NCBI RefSeq assembly: GCF_000702905.1
Contig: NZ_JNKR01000005.1
Location: 23,967 to 87,966, forward strand
From: Mitsuokella jalaludinii DSM 13811
Lineage (GTDB): Bacteria > Bacillota > Negativicutes > Selenomonadales > Selenomonadaceae
Direction of reading: 5' to 3'
Length of the DNA: 64,000 nucleotides
In this document: positions 8,842-16,745 of the stretch, one piece after another
How positions within the stretch are numbered: position 1 is the first letter of the stretch
How the letters are laid out: each line of letters starts with the position of its first letter
The notes under the pieces: model-generated
Seen by the model: only the letters and a program-made list of their open reading frames with translations
What the model was told of the DNA's origin: nothing
Databases searched by the model: none
Program-made: the position numbers and the translations under genes

Positions 8842-9786
8842 GTGAACAAACTCGCATTCGTATTTCCGGGTCAAGGCGCTCAGGCCGTCGGGATGGGCAA
8901 GGACCTTTTCGACCAGTATGATGTCGCCAAGAGACTCTTCGCTGAAGCTGACGAGGCGTTAGGATACTCCATCAAGGACATGTGCTTCGAGGGCCCGGCA
9001 GACGATCTCAAGCTCACGGCCAACACGCAGCCCGCCATCCTGACGGTCAGCGTCATCGTCAATGAGATTCTCAAGGAGCACGGCGTGCAGCCGGACGTTG
9101 CCGGCGGCCACAGCCTCGGCGAGTACTCGGCTCTCGTCGCAGCGGGCGTCCTCTCCTTTCAGGATGCCGTCGCACTCGTCCATAAGCGCGGCCAGTACAT
9201 GCAGGAGGCCGTCCCCGTAGGAGAGGGCGGCATGGCAGCCATCATCGGCCTCGATGATGAGGTGATTGCTGCAGCCTGCGAGAAGGCGACGAAAGAGGCG
9301 GGCGAGGTCCAGCCGGTCAACTTCAACTGCCCGGGCCAGACGGTCATCGCCGGCACGACGCACGGCGTGGAAAAGGCCGTGGAGGAGCTCAAGGCAGCTG
9401 GTGCCAAGAAGGCCGTCGTGCTGCCGGTTTCCGCACCGTTCCATTCGACGCTCATGAAGCCGGCCGCTGAGAAGCTCGCCGCAGAGCTCGATAAGGTCGC
9501 CATCCACGATGCAGCGTTCCCCGTTGTCTCGAACTTCACGGGTGAGCTGGAGACGAAGGCAGAGGAGATCAAGGCAAACCTCGTCGCACAGGCTGACCAT
9601 CCGGTCCGCTGGATCGCCTGCGTCAAGACGATGCAGGCCTTTGGCGCCGACACGTTCGTCGAGGCTGGACCGGGCAAGACGCTCTGCGGTTTCAACCGCC
9701 GTATCGACCGTTCCCTCAAGAGTCTCAATGTCGAAAACCTTGAAAGTTTGCAAAAAACGCTTGACTATTTGAAGGAGGTTCGTTAA
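8842..9786 (+). CDS. fabD: Malonyl-CoA:ACP transacylase
   Basis: 314 residues with GTG start. It transfers malonyl groups from CoA to ACP to feed chain extension. The nucleophile Ser91 is in GHSLGEYSAL, FPGQGAQ is at the N-terminus, and the catalytic His lies in VSAPFHSTLM. The 115-base AT-rich gap after fabK could hold an internal promoter, but no clear one was found. Confidence 0.96.
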   Translation: MNKLAFVFPGQGAQAVGMGKDLFDQYDVAKRLFAEADEALGYSIKDMCFEGPADDLKLTANTQPAILTVSVIVNEILKEHGVQPDVAGGHSLGEYSALVAAGVLSFQDAVALVHKRGQYMQEAVPVGEGGMAAIIGLDDEVIAAACEKATKEAGEVQPVNFNCPGQTVIAGTTHGVEKAVEELKAAGAKKAVVLPVSAPFHSTLMKPAAEKLAAELDKVAIHDAAFPVVSNFTGELETKAEEIKANLVAQADHPVRWIACVKTMQAFGADTFVEAGPGKTLCGFNRRIDRSLKSLNVENLESLQKTLDYLKEVR

Positions 9787-9787
9787 T

Positions 9788-10531
9788 ATGCTTTTAGATG
9801 GAAAGGTCGCACTCGTGACGGGTGCGTCGCGCGGTATCGGTCGTGCCATCGCCATCCGACTCGCTTCGGAGGGCGCCAAGGTCGCCATCAACTTCGCCGG
9901 CAACCAGAAGGCTGCTGAGGAAGTCAAGGGCGAGATCGAGAAGAACGGCGGCGAGGCAATCCTCGTCAAGGCCAATGTGGCAGACAGCGCAGCAGTGGAC
10001 GAGATGTTCGCGAAGGTCATCGAAGCGTTCGGCACGGTTGACATCCTCGTCAACAACGCCGGCATCACGCGCGACGGCCTGCTCATCCGCATGAAGGATG
10101 AGGATTTCGATGCCGTCATCGATACGAACCTCAAGGGCGTTTTCTACTGCACGAAGGCAGCGGCGAAGATCATGATGAAGAAGCGCAGCGGCCGCATCGT
10201 CAACATGAGCTCGGTCGTCGGCCTCATGGGCAATGCCGGCCAGACGAACTACGCGGCAGCGAAGGCTGGCGTGCTCGGCTTCTCGAAGTCGGCCGCCAAG
10301 GAGCTCGCGGCGCGCGGCGTCACGGTCAACATGGTCGCTCCGGGCTTCATTGATACGGATATGACGGCAGTCCTCTCGGACAAAGTCAAAGAGGCGATGG
10401 TCCAGGAGATTCCGATGCGCAAGATGGGACGCCCGGAAGACGTCGCCAATGCCGTACTTTTCCTCGTATCGGATTGTTCATCCTATATCACCGGTCAGGT
10501 CGTCAATGTAGACGGCGGCATGGTTATGTGA
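9788..10531 (+). CDS. fabG: 3-oxoacyl-ACP reductase
   Basis: 247-residue short-chain dehydrogenase that reduces 3-oxoacyl-ACP with NADPH. It shows TGASRGIGRAIA (cofactor binding, about 12-23), NNAG, and the catalytic Ser-Tyr-Lys in MSSVVG and NYAAAKAG. It follows fabD by one base, so coupling is likely. Confidence 0.96.
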   Translation: MLLDGKVALVTGASRGIGRAIAIRLASEGAKVAINFAGNQKAAEEVKGEIEKNGGEAILVKANVADSAAVDEMFAKVIEAFGTVDILVNNAGITRDGLLIRMKDEDFDAVIDTNLKGVFYCTKAAAKIMMKKRSGRIVNMSSVVGLMGNAGQTNYAAAKAGVLGFSKSAAKELAARGVTVNMVAPGFIDTDMTAVLSDKVKEAMVQEIPMRKMGRPEDVANAVLFLVSDCSSYITGQVVNVDGGMVM

Positions 10532-10571
10532 TATAACTATATAGGATACTAATTTAAGGAGGTGAAACTTC

Positions 10572-10808
10572 ATGTCGACTTTTGAAAAAGTTAGAGATAT
10601 CGTTGTTGAGCAGCTGGGCGTTGAGCCGGACGAGGTCGCAATCGATTCTACCTTCATCGATGATTTGGGCGCTGATTCCCTGGATATCGTTGAGCTGATC
10701 ATGGCTTTCGAAGAGGAATTCAACATTGAGATTCCGGACGAGGCTGCTGAGAAGATCAAGACTGTTCAGGATGTAGTTACCTACATTGACCAGCACAAGG
10801 ACAAATAA
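10572..10808 (+). CDS. acpP: Acyl carrier protein
   Basis: 78 acidic residues. Ser36 in the GADSLD motif is the 4'-phosphopantetheine attachment site. It carries growing acyl chains for the Fab enzymes around it. Its codon usage is less C-ending than its neighbours, which is usual for a very highly expressed gene. A terminator-like hairpin follows. Confidence 0.97.
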   Translation: MSTFEKVRDIVVEQLGVEPDEVAIDSTFIDDLGADSLDIVELIMAFEEEFNIEIPDEAAEKIKTVQDVVTYIDQHKDK

Positions 10809-10831
10809 GATTGAGCGTCTTACCTTTTGAG

Positions 10832-10862
10832 AATCCCGTGAAGTTGCTTCGCGGGATTTTCT
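10832..10862 (+). terminator. Terminator-like hairpin after acpP
   Basis: AATCCCGTG (10832-10840) pairs with CGCGGGATT (10850-10858), followed by TTCTT. The U tract is short, so it may act as a partial terminator or RNA processing site that raises acpP output over the downstream genes. Confidence 0.6.
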
Positions 10863-10891
10863 TAAGAGGTAAAATGATTGGAGGAGTAACA

Positions 10892-11836
10892 TTGAAACTT
10901 CCAGAGCTTAAGATTGGCAACAAGATTGCACGTTTACCGATCCAGCAGGGTGGTATGGCAATCCGCTTGTCAACGGCCCGTCTGGCCGCAGCCGTTGCGA
11001 ACGAGGGCGGTATCGGCCTCATCGCTGCATCTGGCATGAGCCACGACGAACTGCGTTATGAGATCAGGCTCGCACGTTCGCTCACATCTGGTATCATCGG
11101 CATCAACATCATGGTTGCTGCCCGTGATTTTGCAGGCATTGTCAAGACGGCTATCGATGAGGGCATCGATCTCGTTGTAGCAGGTGCAGGCTTTTCACGC
11201 GATATGTTTGGCCTTGGCAAGGAGTCCGGGACCCCAATTGTCCCGATTGTTTCTTCTGTAAAATTAGCTAAAATCTCGGAGCGTCTTGGTGCAGCAGCTA
11301 TTGTGCTGGAGGGCAAGGAGGCTGGCGGCCATCTCGGGACGAACACGTCGGTACGTGATCTCATCTCGGATGTCAGCGCAGCGGTCAAGATCCCGGTCAT
11401 CGCGGCCGGTGGCGTCCTTCATGGCCAGGACATCGTTGATCTGATAAAGATGGGCGCAGCAGGCGTCCAGATGGGCTCTCGCTTTGCTGCCTCGGAGGAA
11501 TCCAACGCAGCGCCAGCCCTCAAAGAATACTATCTGAAATCGAAGCCGGAAGACATCGTCGTCATCCACAGCCCGGTCGGCCTGCCAGGCCGCGCCGTGC
11601 GCACGCCGTTCTCGGCAAGGGTCCTCGAGGGTCCTGTGCCGCCGAAGACGTGCGATGCATGCCTCAAGGCCTGCAAGCATAATTTCTGCATCATCCGCGC
11701 GCTGATCCGCGCGCAGCAGGGCGATGTGGAGACGGGCCTCGTCTTCACGGGTGAATACATGCCGCGCATCGACAAGATCCTGTCGGTGCACGAGATTTTC
11801 GAGCAGCTCAAGAGAGAAGCAGAAGCTGCAGATTGA
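10892..11836 (+). CDS. FabK-like / nitronate monooxygenase-family flavoprotein
   Basis: 314 residues of the NPD/FabK family of FMN TIM barrels. The N-terminal IQQGGMAIRL and the GAAGVQMGSRFAAS and KEAGGHLG motifs match FabK and YrpB-type oxidoreductases. It differs from the fabK at 7779 by a cysteine-rich C-terminal segment, CDACLKACKHNFC (about residues 250-262), that FabK lacks. TTG at 10892 is preferred as start because GGAGGAG (10880-10886) is ideally spaced; ATG at 10874 is possible. Lying between acpP and fabF, it may be a second enoyl reductase or a nitronate-detoxifying enzyme. The exact substrate is unknown. Confidence 0.75.
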   Translation: MKLPELKIGNKIARLPIQQGGMAIRLSTARLAAAVANEGGIGLIAASGMSHDELRYEIRLARSLTSGIIGINIMVAARDFAGIVKTAIDEGIDLVVAGAGFSRDMFGLGKESGTPIVPIVSSVKLAKISERLGAAAIVLEGKEAGGHLGTNTSVRDLISDVSAAVKIPVIAAGGVLHGQDIVDLIKMGAAGVQMGSRFAASEESNAAPALKEYYLKSKPEDIVVIHSPVGLPGRAVRTPFSARVLEGPVPPKTCDACLKACKHNFCIIRALIRAQQGDVETGLVFTGEYMPRIDKILSVHEIFEQLKREAEAAD

Positions 11837-11899
11837 TCCTGGGCGCCGCTGGGCGCTATGGGGTATAGCAAGATCAAGAATTAGAGGGGAGTCATTGTT

Positions 11900-13144
11900 T
11901 TGAGTAAACGCGTAGTAATTACGGGCCTGGGGGCCATCACCCCAATCGGTATCGGTAAGGACGCATTCTGGGAAGGCCTCATGGAAGGCAAGAACGGCAT
12001 CGGCAAGATTACCCGTTTTGATGCGTCGGAGTACGGTGCACAGATCGCGGGTGAGGTCAAGGGCTTTGAGCCGACGGACTACATCGACAAGAAGGAGTCC
12101 AAGCGCATGGACCGCTATGCACAGTTCGCTGTCGCAGCGGCAAAGCTGGCAATCGAGGATGCTGGTCTCGATCTCGAGAAGGAAGACCGCGACCGCATCG
12201 GCACGTACATCGGCGCGGGCATCGGCGGCATCGAGACGATGCACGCTCAGTACAAGAAGCTCTTTGAAAAGGGACCGAGCCGCATCAGCCCGTTCTTCAT
12301 CCCGATGATGATCGCGAACCTCGCTGCCGGCCAGGTCGCCATCACCTATAAGCTCCACGGTCCGTCCTCGTGCGTCGTCACGGCTTGCGCGACGGGCACG
12401 AACTGCATCGGCGACGCCTTCCGCGTCATCCAGGAAGGCAAGGCCGATGTCATGGTCGCCGGTGGCACGGAAGCAGCCATCAGCCAGGCGGCTGTCGCAG
12501 GCTTCGCTGCGATGAAGGCGCTCTGCATGGACCACAACGATGATCCGGAGCACGCATCGCGCCCGTTCGACAAGAACCGCAGCGGTTTCGTCATGGGCGA
12601 GGGCGCTGGCCTCGTCATCCTCGAGAGCCTCGAGCACGCCAAGGCGCGCGGCGCGCACATCTACGCAGAGCTCGCCGGCTATGGCGCGAACTCCGACGCC
12701 TACCACATGACGAGCCCGGCTCCGGGCGGCGAGTACCAGGCGAAGTGCATGCAGCTGGCCATCGACGATGCCGGCCTGCAGGCCGCTGACGTCGACTACG
12801 TCAACGCGCACGGCACGTCGACGCACCTCAACGATGAGGGCGAGTCGCTGGCCATCAAGGCCGTCTGGGGCGAGCATGCGAAGGACGTCTCCGTCTCGTC
12901 CATCAAGTCGATGACGGGCCATCTGCTCGGCGCTGCCGGCGGTATTGAGGCAGTTGCCACGGCACTGACGGTCGAGCGCGACATGATGCCGCCGACGATC
13001 AACTACGAGACGCCGGACGAGGGCCTCGACCTCGATTACGTGCCGAACAAGGCGCGTGCGAAGAAGGTCCGCGCGGCCATCTCGAACAACTTCGGCTTTG
13101 GCGGTCACAATGCGTGCATCGTCATGAAGAAGTACACGGAGTAA
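11900..13144 (+). CDS. fabF: 3-oxoacyl-ACP synthase II
   Basis: 414 residues with TTG start and ribosome site agagggga. It condenses malonyl-ACP with acyl-ACP in chain elongation. Catalytic Cys163 lies in VTACATG, and the two histidines in [11 protein letters not shown] and [12 protein letters not shown]. The last bases overlap the start of rnc (TAATG), a common coupling in Firmicutes. Confidence 0.96.
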   Translation: MSKRVVITGLGAITPIGIGKDAFWEGLMEGKNGIGKITRFDASEYGAQIAGEVKGFEPTDYIDKKESKRMDRYAQFAVAAAKLAIEDAGLDLEKEDRDRIGTYIGAGIGGIETMHAQYKKLFEKGPSRISPFFIPMMIANLAAGQVAITYKLHGPSSCVVTACATGTNCIGDAFRVIQEGKADVMVAGGTEAAISQAAVAGFAAMKALCMDHNDDPEHASRPFDKNRSGFVMGEGAGLVILESLEHAKARGAHIYAELAGYGANSDAYHMTSPAPGGEYQAKCMQLAIDDAGLQAADVDYVNAHGTSTHLNDEGESLAIKAVWGEHAKDVSVSSIKSMTGHLLGAAGGIEAVATALTVERDMMPPTINYETPDEGLDLDYVPNKARAKKVRAAISNNFGFGGHNACIVMKKYTE

Positions 13145-13887
13145 TGCCTATGGGAAACGTTCGGACGGAAGGAGAAGCGCGCCGTCAGCAGCTGCTGGCG
13201 CTCTCAGAGCGCCTCGGCGTGACGTTCCACGATATCGCTCTTCTCGACCAGGCCCTGACGCATACCTCGTATGCCAATGAGTCGAAGCGGAACACGGCCC
13301 ATAACGAACGTCTCGAATTCTTGGGAGATGCTGTGCTGGAGCTTGCCTCCAGCACATATCTTTATGAGCACTTCCCGGAGATGCCGGAAGGCGAGCTCAC
13401 GAAGACGCGTGCGAGCATCGTCTGCTCGACGACACTCGCCAAGCTCGCGACCGGACTGCATCTCGGCGATTACCTGCTCTTGGGACGCGGCGAGGAGATG
13501 GGCGGCGGCCGCACGCGCCAGACGAACCTCGAGGACGTCTTCGAGGCCGTCATCGGCGCAGTCTACCTCGACCAGGGCTGGGAGGCGGCGCAGGCTTACG
13601 TCGTGCGCCAGCTCCGCGGCGAGTTCGAGAACGCCGAGCACGGCGCCATCCTCAAGGACTACAAGACCATCCTGCAGGAGATCGTCTTCCGCAAGGAAGG
13701 CCAGAGCATCGCCTATGAGCTCGTCTCCGAGTCCGGCCCCGACCACGCCAAGGAATTTACCTTCCGCGTGCGCGTGACGGGCAAGGTCATGGGCGAAGGC
13801 ACGGGACACAGCAAGAAAGAGGCGGAGCAGCACGCTGCCCGCCGCGCTCTCGAGAAGATTGCCCCGCACACGCAGAAAAAGCGCTGA
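13144..13887 (+). CDS. rnc: Ribonuclease III
   Basis: 247 residues. It is a double-strand-specific endoribonuclease that matures rRNA and other transcripts. The catalytic motif ERLEFLGDAVLEL is near residue 50, a second acidic cluster in EDVFEAVIGAVYLD is near 130, and a dsRNA-binding domain occupies the last about 70 residues (GHSKKEAEQHAARRAL). The ATG overlapping the fabF stop was chosen; ATG 13150 is also possible. It ends the fab operon with a terminator just after. Confidence 0.95.
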   Translation: MPMGNVRTEGEARRQQLLALSERLGVTFHDIALLDQALTHTSYANESKRNTAHNERLEFLGDAVLELASSTYLYEHFPEMPEGELTKTRASIVCSTTLAKLATGLHLGDYLLLGRGEEMGGGRTRQTNLEDVFEAVIGAVYLDQGWEAAQAYVVRQLRGEFENAEHGAILKDYKTILQEIVFRKEGQSIAYELVSESGPDHAKEFTFRVRVTGKVMGEGTGHSKKEAEQHAARRALEKIAPHTQKKR

Positions 13888-13917
13888 GTGCGCGCTTGCG
13901 TCAATCAAAAAAGCAAA

Positions 13918-13952
13918 AAACAAGGTGCTGACATTATCAGCACCTTTGTTTT
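13918..13952 (+). terminator. Terminator of the fab-rnc operon
   Basis: GGTGCTGA (13924-13931) pairs with TCAGCACC (13937-13944), flanked by AAACAA and TTTGTTTT, so it can work in both directions. Confidence 0.88.
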
Positions 13953-13990
13953 ATAATGGAACTAGATTGATTTTGATGGGAGGCCATATC

Positions 13991-14800
13991 ATGAGAAAAC
14001 TTACGATGCTCGGCACGGGCAATGCCATGGTGACGAAATGCTACAACACGTGCTTCTACGTGACGCTGGACGACGGTGCGCTGTTCCTGACGGATGCGGG
14101 CGGCGGCAACGGCATCCTGCGCCAGCTGGAGCTCACGGGCTTCGACTACCAGAAGTGCCATCACATGTTCGTCACGCACGGCCACACGGACCACGTGCTC
14201 GGCGTCATCTGGGTCATGCGCAAGGTCGCAGACCTCATGAATAAGGGCAAGTACGAGGGCGAGTTCCACATCTACTGCCACGACGTCGTGCGCGAGATGC
14301 TGCTGACGATGACGAAGATGACCCTCAAGAAGAAGGACTTCGCGCGCGTGGGCACGAGCATCTTCCTGCACGAGCTCAAGGACGGCTCCGTCGTCAACTT
14401 CGAGGGCGTCCAGCTCACGGCCTTCGACATCCTCTCGACGAAGGCAAAGCAGTTCGGCTACGAGCTGCGCTTCGCCGATGGCCTGCGCTTCACCTGCCTC
14501 GGCGATGAGCCCTACAACGAGCACGACGAAGTCTATGCTAAGGGTGCGGACTGGCTGCTCGCCGAAGCCTTCTGCAAGTACGGCGACCGCGATAAATTCA
14601 AGCCGTACGAGAAGAACCACTCGACGGTCAAGGAGGCCAGCGAGCTCGCCGAGAAGCTCGGCGTCAAGAACCTCGTGCTCTACCACACGGAGGACAAGAG
14701 CATCGCGACCCGCAAGCAGGCGTACACGGCCGAGGCGAAGGAATACTACCACGGCAATGTCTTCGTGCCGGATGATCTCGATGTCATCGAGATCGGCTGA
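13991..14800 (+). CDS. MBL-fold metallohydrolase (RNase Z-like)
   Basis: 269 residues of the metallo-beta-lactamase fold. The metal motif THGHTDHVLG lies near residue 60, with later LGDEPYNEHD (about 175) and a final YHTEDK (about 237) completing the zinc ligands. The N-terminus LTMLGTGNAMVTKCYNT resembles RNase Z/ElaC-like hydrolases. It has its own ribosome site GGGAGG. It is monocistronic and convergent with the marR gene. The substrate is unknown. Confidence 0.78.
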   Translation: MRKLTMLGTGNAMVTKCYNTCFYVTLDDGALFLTDAGGGNGILRQLELTGFDYQKCHHMFVTHGHTDHVLGVIWVMRKVADLMNKGKYEGEFHIYCHDVVREMLLTMTKMTLKKKDFARVGTSIFLHELKDGSVVNFEGVQLTAFDILSTKAKQFGYELRFADGLRFTCLGDEPYNEHDEVYAKGADWLLAEAFCKYGDRDKFKPYEKNHSTVKEASELAEKLGVKNLVLYHTEDKSIATRKQAYTAEAKEYYHGNVFVPDDLDVIEIG

Positions 14801-14810
14801 GGTACGCAGC

Positions 14811-15269
14811 TCAGCGGGGCGTTGAGGCCATCTTCTCGATGTAGTGGTTGAGGTTCGTGATGGAGTGGCGGAGCTCCGTGCGCTCCTCCTCGCTGAGCCC
14901 CCTGAGGCTGCTGAGGAACCGCTGGCGCACGAGCTCGTTCTGGTCGTCGAGGATCTTTTCGCCCGCGCTCGTCATCGAGATGAGCATGCGGCGCCGGTCC
15001 TCGCTATCCTGCCGCTTCGTGATGAGCCCCGCGTGCAACAGTTTGTCGCAGATGTTCGTCATCTGCTGCTTTGAGATCTGCAGGCGCTGACCGATCTCCG
15101 ACAGCGTCGCCCGCTTCTCGAGGCGCAGCGTCATGAGCGTCGCGAACTGGTTGAGCGGCACAGGTGTCGTCAGGTTGCGGTAGAAGTTGCGGTGGATGAG
15201 CACGAGTGTCTCGATGAAAGCCGAAGAGATCTCGGCAGAGGACTCTGGGAATGACAATGACATCGTCAT
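14811..15269 (-). CDS. MarR-family transcriptional regulator
   Basis: 152 residues with a winged helix: TLSEIGQRLQISKQQMTNICDKL (about 55-77) and the wing RQDSEDRRRMLISMTSAG. MarR proteins are small-molecule-responsive repressors. It is read away from the RND efflux operon, with a 242-base shared control region containing an inverted repeat just after the pump promoter, so it most likely represses the pump and perhaps itself. The ribosome site AAGGAG supports the ATG at 15269. Confidence 0.88.
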   Translation of the reverse strand: MTMSLSFPESSAEISSAFIETLVLIHRNFYRNLTTPVPLNQFATLMTLRLEKRATLSEIGQRLQISKQQMTNICDKLLHAGLITKRQDSEDRRRMLISMTSAGEKILDDQNELVRQRFLSSLRGLSEEERTELRHSITNLNHYIEKMASTPR

Positions 15270-15373
15270 GGTAAAACTCCTTCTGATCTTGCGATAATCG
15301 CGTCAAAATAGAAACGGCTGAAAAAATTAGGATTAAAATTGAATGAGACCGTTCAAATATAAGGTGGTTTTTC

Positions 15374-15434
15374 TTGACTTTTCTATAGATATACTATACT
15401 ATAAGATGCGTTAATAGTAAACATTTATTTACTA
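15374..15434 (+). promoter_or_regulatory. Efflux-operon promoter with candidate MarR operator
   Basis: TTGACT (15374-15379) is followed by overlapping -10 candidates in TATACTATAAG (15395-15405). Downstream, TAGTAAA (15415-15421) and TTTACTA (15428-15434) form an inverted repeat with a 6-base spacer, in an AT-rich block. The size and position fit a MarR-type operator that blocks the promoter. Confidence 0.6.
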
Positions 15435-15511
15435 ATCGCAGAGTAAGACCCAGTAAATAGGGGAAAGTAGGGAAGGTATCGTCAGATATCACCAAAAAGG
15501 AGGTTATCTCT

Positions 15512-16732
15512 TTGTTTTTTGCGAAGAACAAGAAACCGTTGGCGCTCATGCTGACCTTGGCACTCTCGGCCACGGTGCTCCTCTCAGGCTGCGGCGCGAA
15601 GCAGCAGCAACAGGCAGCGGGAGCGACCCAGGTCAAGGCCATAAAGGTCCTGCAGCAGGACGCGCCGGTCAGCAGCGAGTACGCTGGTCAGGTTGTCGGC
15701 CGAGATGAGGTCAAGGTCCAGTCGAAGGTCTCCGGCAAGATTGTCGAGAAGTACTTCCACGGCGGCGACCATGTCGAAGCCGGCCAGCCGCTCTATCGAC
15801 TCGACTCGCGCCAGTATGAGTCGGCCGTCCTGCAGGCACAGGCAAACCTCGCGCAGTCGCAGGCAACGCTCTCGAATGCGCAGACCGATCTCTACCGCGA
15901 CCAGTCGCTGCTCGCAGCTGACGCCATCTCGGAGCAGACGGTGACGACGCAGCAGGCCAATGTCAATGCCTACTCGGCCGCGACTGCTGCCAATGAGGCG
16001 CTCGTGCAGAAAGCACAGCAGGATCTCGACGATACGGTCGTCTACGCGCCAATGTCGGGCCAGGTGTCCGTCGACGATGTCGCTGTCGGCACGTTTGCCA
16101 CGGCCGGCAACACGAATCTCGTGACCATCGGCACGATCGACCCGGTCTTCGTGCAGTTCAGCATCTCGGAAGCCGAGTACCTGAAATTCCGCAACATCCA
16201 GTCCATGCAGAGTGGCTCGGGCGATGCGCTTGACGTCACGGTCAAGCTCTCCGATGGCTCGACGTACCCGATGGACGGACGCATCGTACAGGCCGACCGC
16301 GCACTCGCTCAGAACACAGGCACGCTGACGGTCAAGGCACTCTTCCCGAACCCGAACGGCCTGCTGCTGCCGGGCATGTTCGCGCGCGTCAAGCTCACGG
16401 GCGAGACGATCCCGAACGCCATCCTCGTGCCGCAGCGCGCCGTCCAGCAGTTGCTCGACAAGACGTTTGTCATGGTTGTCGGCGCTGATGGCAAATCGGA
16501 GTCGCGCAGCATTGAGCTCGGTCAGCAGATCGGCAGCTACTACATCGTCAAGAGCGGCCTCTCTGCGAACGACACGGTCGTCGTCGAGGGCCTCTCGAGC
16601 CTGACGGAGGGCAAGGATCTTGCCGTCACGATGGTGACTCCGGAAGAGATGGGCTTCTCGTTCGATGAGGATACGACGCCGTTTGACACGATGACTTCTT
16701 CGGAAGCAAACAGCGGCGACAGCAACAGCTAA
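15512..16732 (+). CDS. RND efflux periplasmic adaptor (AcrA/MexA type lipoprotein)
   Basis: 406 residues, TTG start with AAGGAGG at 15497. A lipoprotein signal (hydrophobic stretch then LSGCG) places it in the periplasm anchored to the inner membrane. It shows the barrel-sandwich lipoyl motif around GRDEVKVQSKVSG, a coiled-coil hairpin rich in Gln/Ala (about 105-165), and the membrane-proximal domain to about residue 370. It links the inner-membrane pump to an outer-membrane channel. It is followed after 13 bases by the pump gene. Its presence supports a diderm cell envelope. Confidence 0.93.
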   Translation: MFFAKNKKPLALMLTLALSATVLLSGCGAKQQQQAAGATQVKAIKVLQQDAPVSSEYAGQVVGRDEVKVQSKVSGKIVEKYFHGGDHVEAGQPLYRLDSRQYESAVLQAQANLAQSQATLSNAQTDLYRDQSLLAADAISEQTVTTQQANVNAYSAATAANEALVQKAQQDLDDTVVYAPMSGQVSVDDVAVGTFATAGNTNLVTIGTIDPVFVQFSISEAEYLKFRNIQSMQSGSGDALDVTVKLSDGSTYPMDGRIVQADRALAQNTGTLTVKALFPNPNGLLLPGMFARVKLTGETIPNAILVPQRAVQQLLDKTFVMVVGADGKSESRSIELGQQIGSYYIVKSGLSANDTVVVEGLSSLTEGKDLAVTMVTPEEMGFSFDEDTTPFDTMTSSEANSGDSNS

Positions 16733-16745
16733 AGGGGGCGGCGTC

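Noticed and set aside
10811..10891. Upstream TTG/ATG starts for the second FabK-like gene
   Set aside because: The TTG at 10811 would put the acpP terminator hairpin inside the gene and has no ribosome site. ATG 10874 has poor spacing. TTG 10892 with GGAGGAG fits best.
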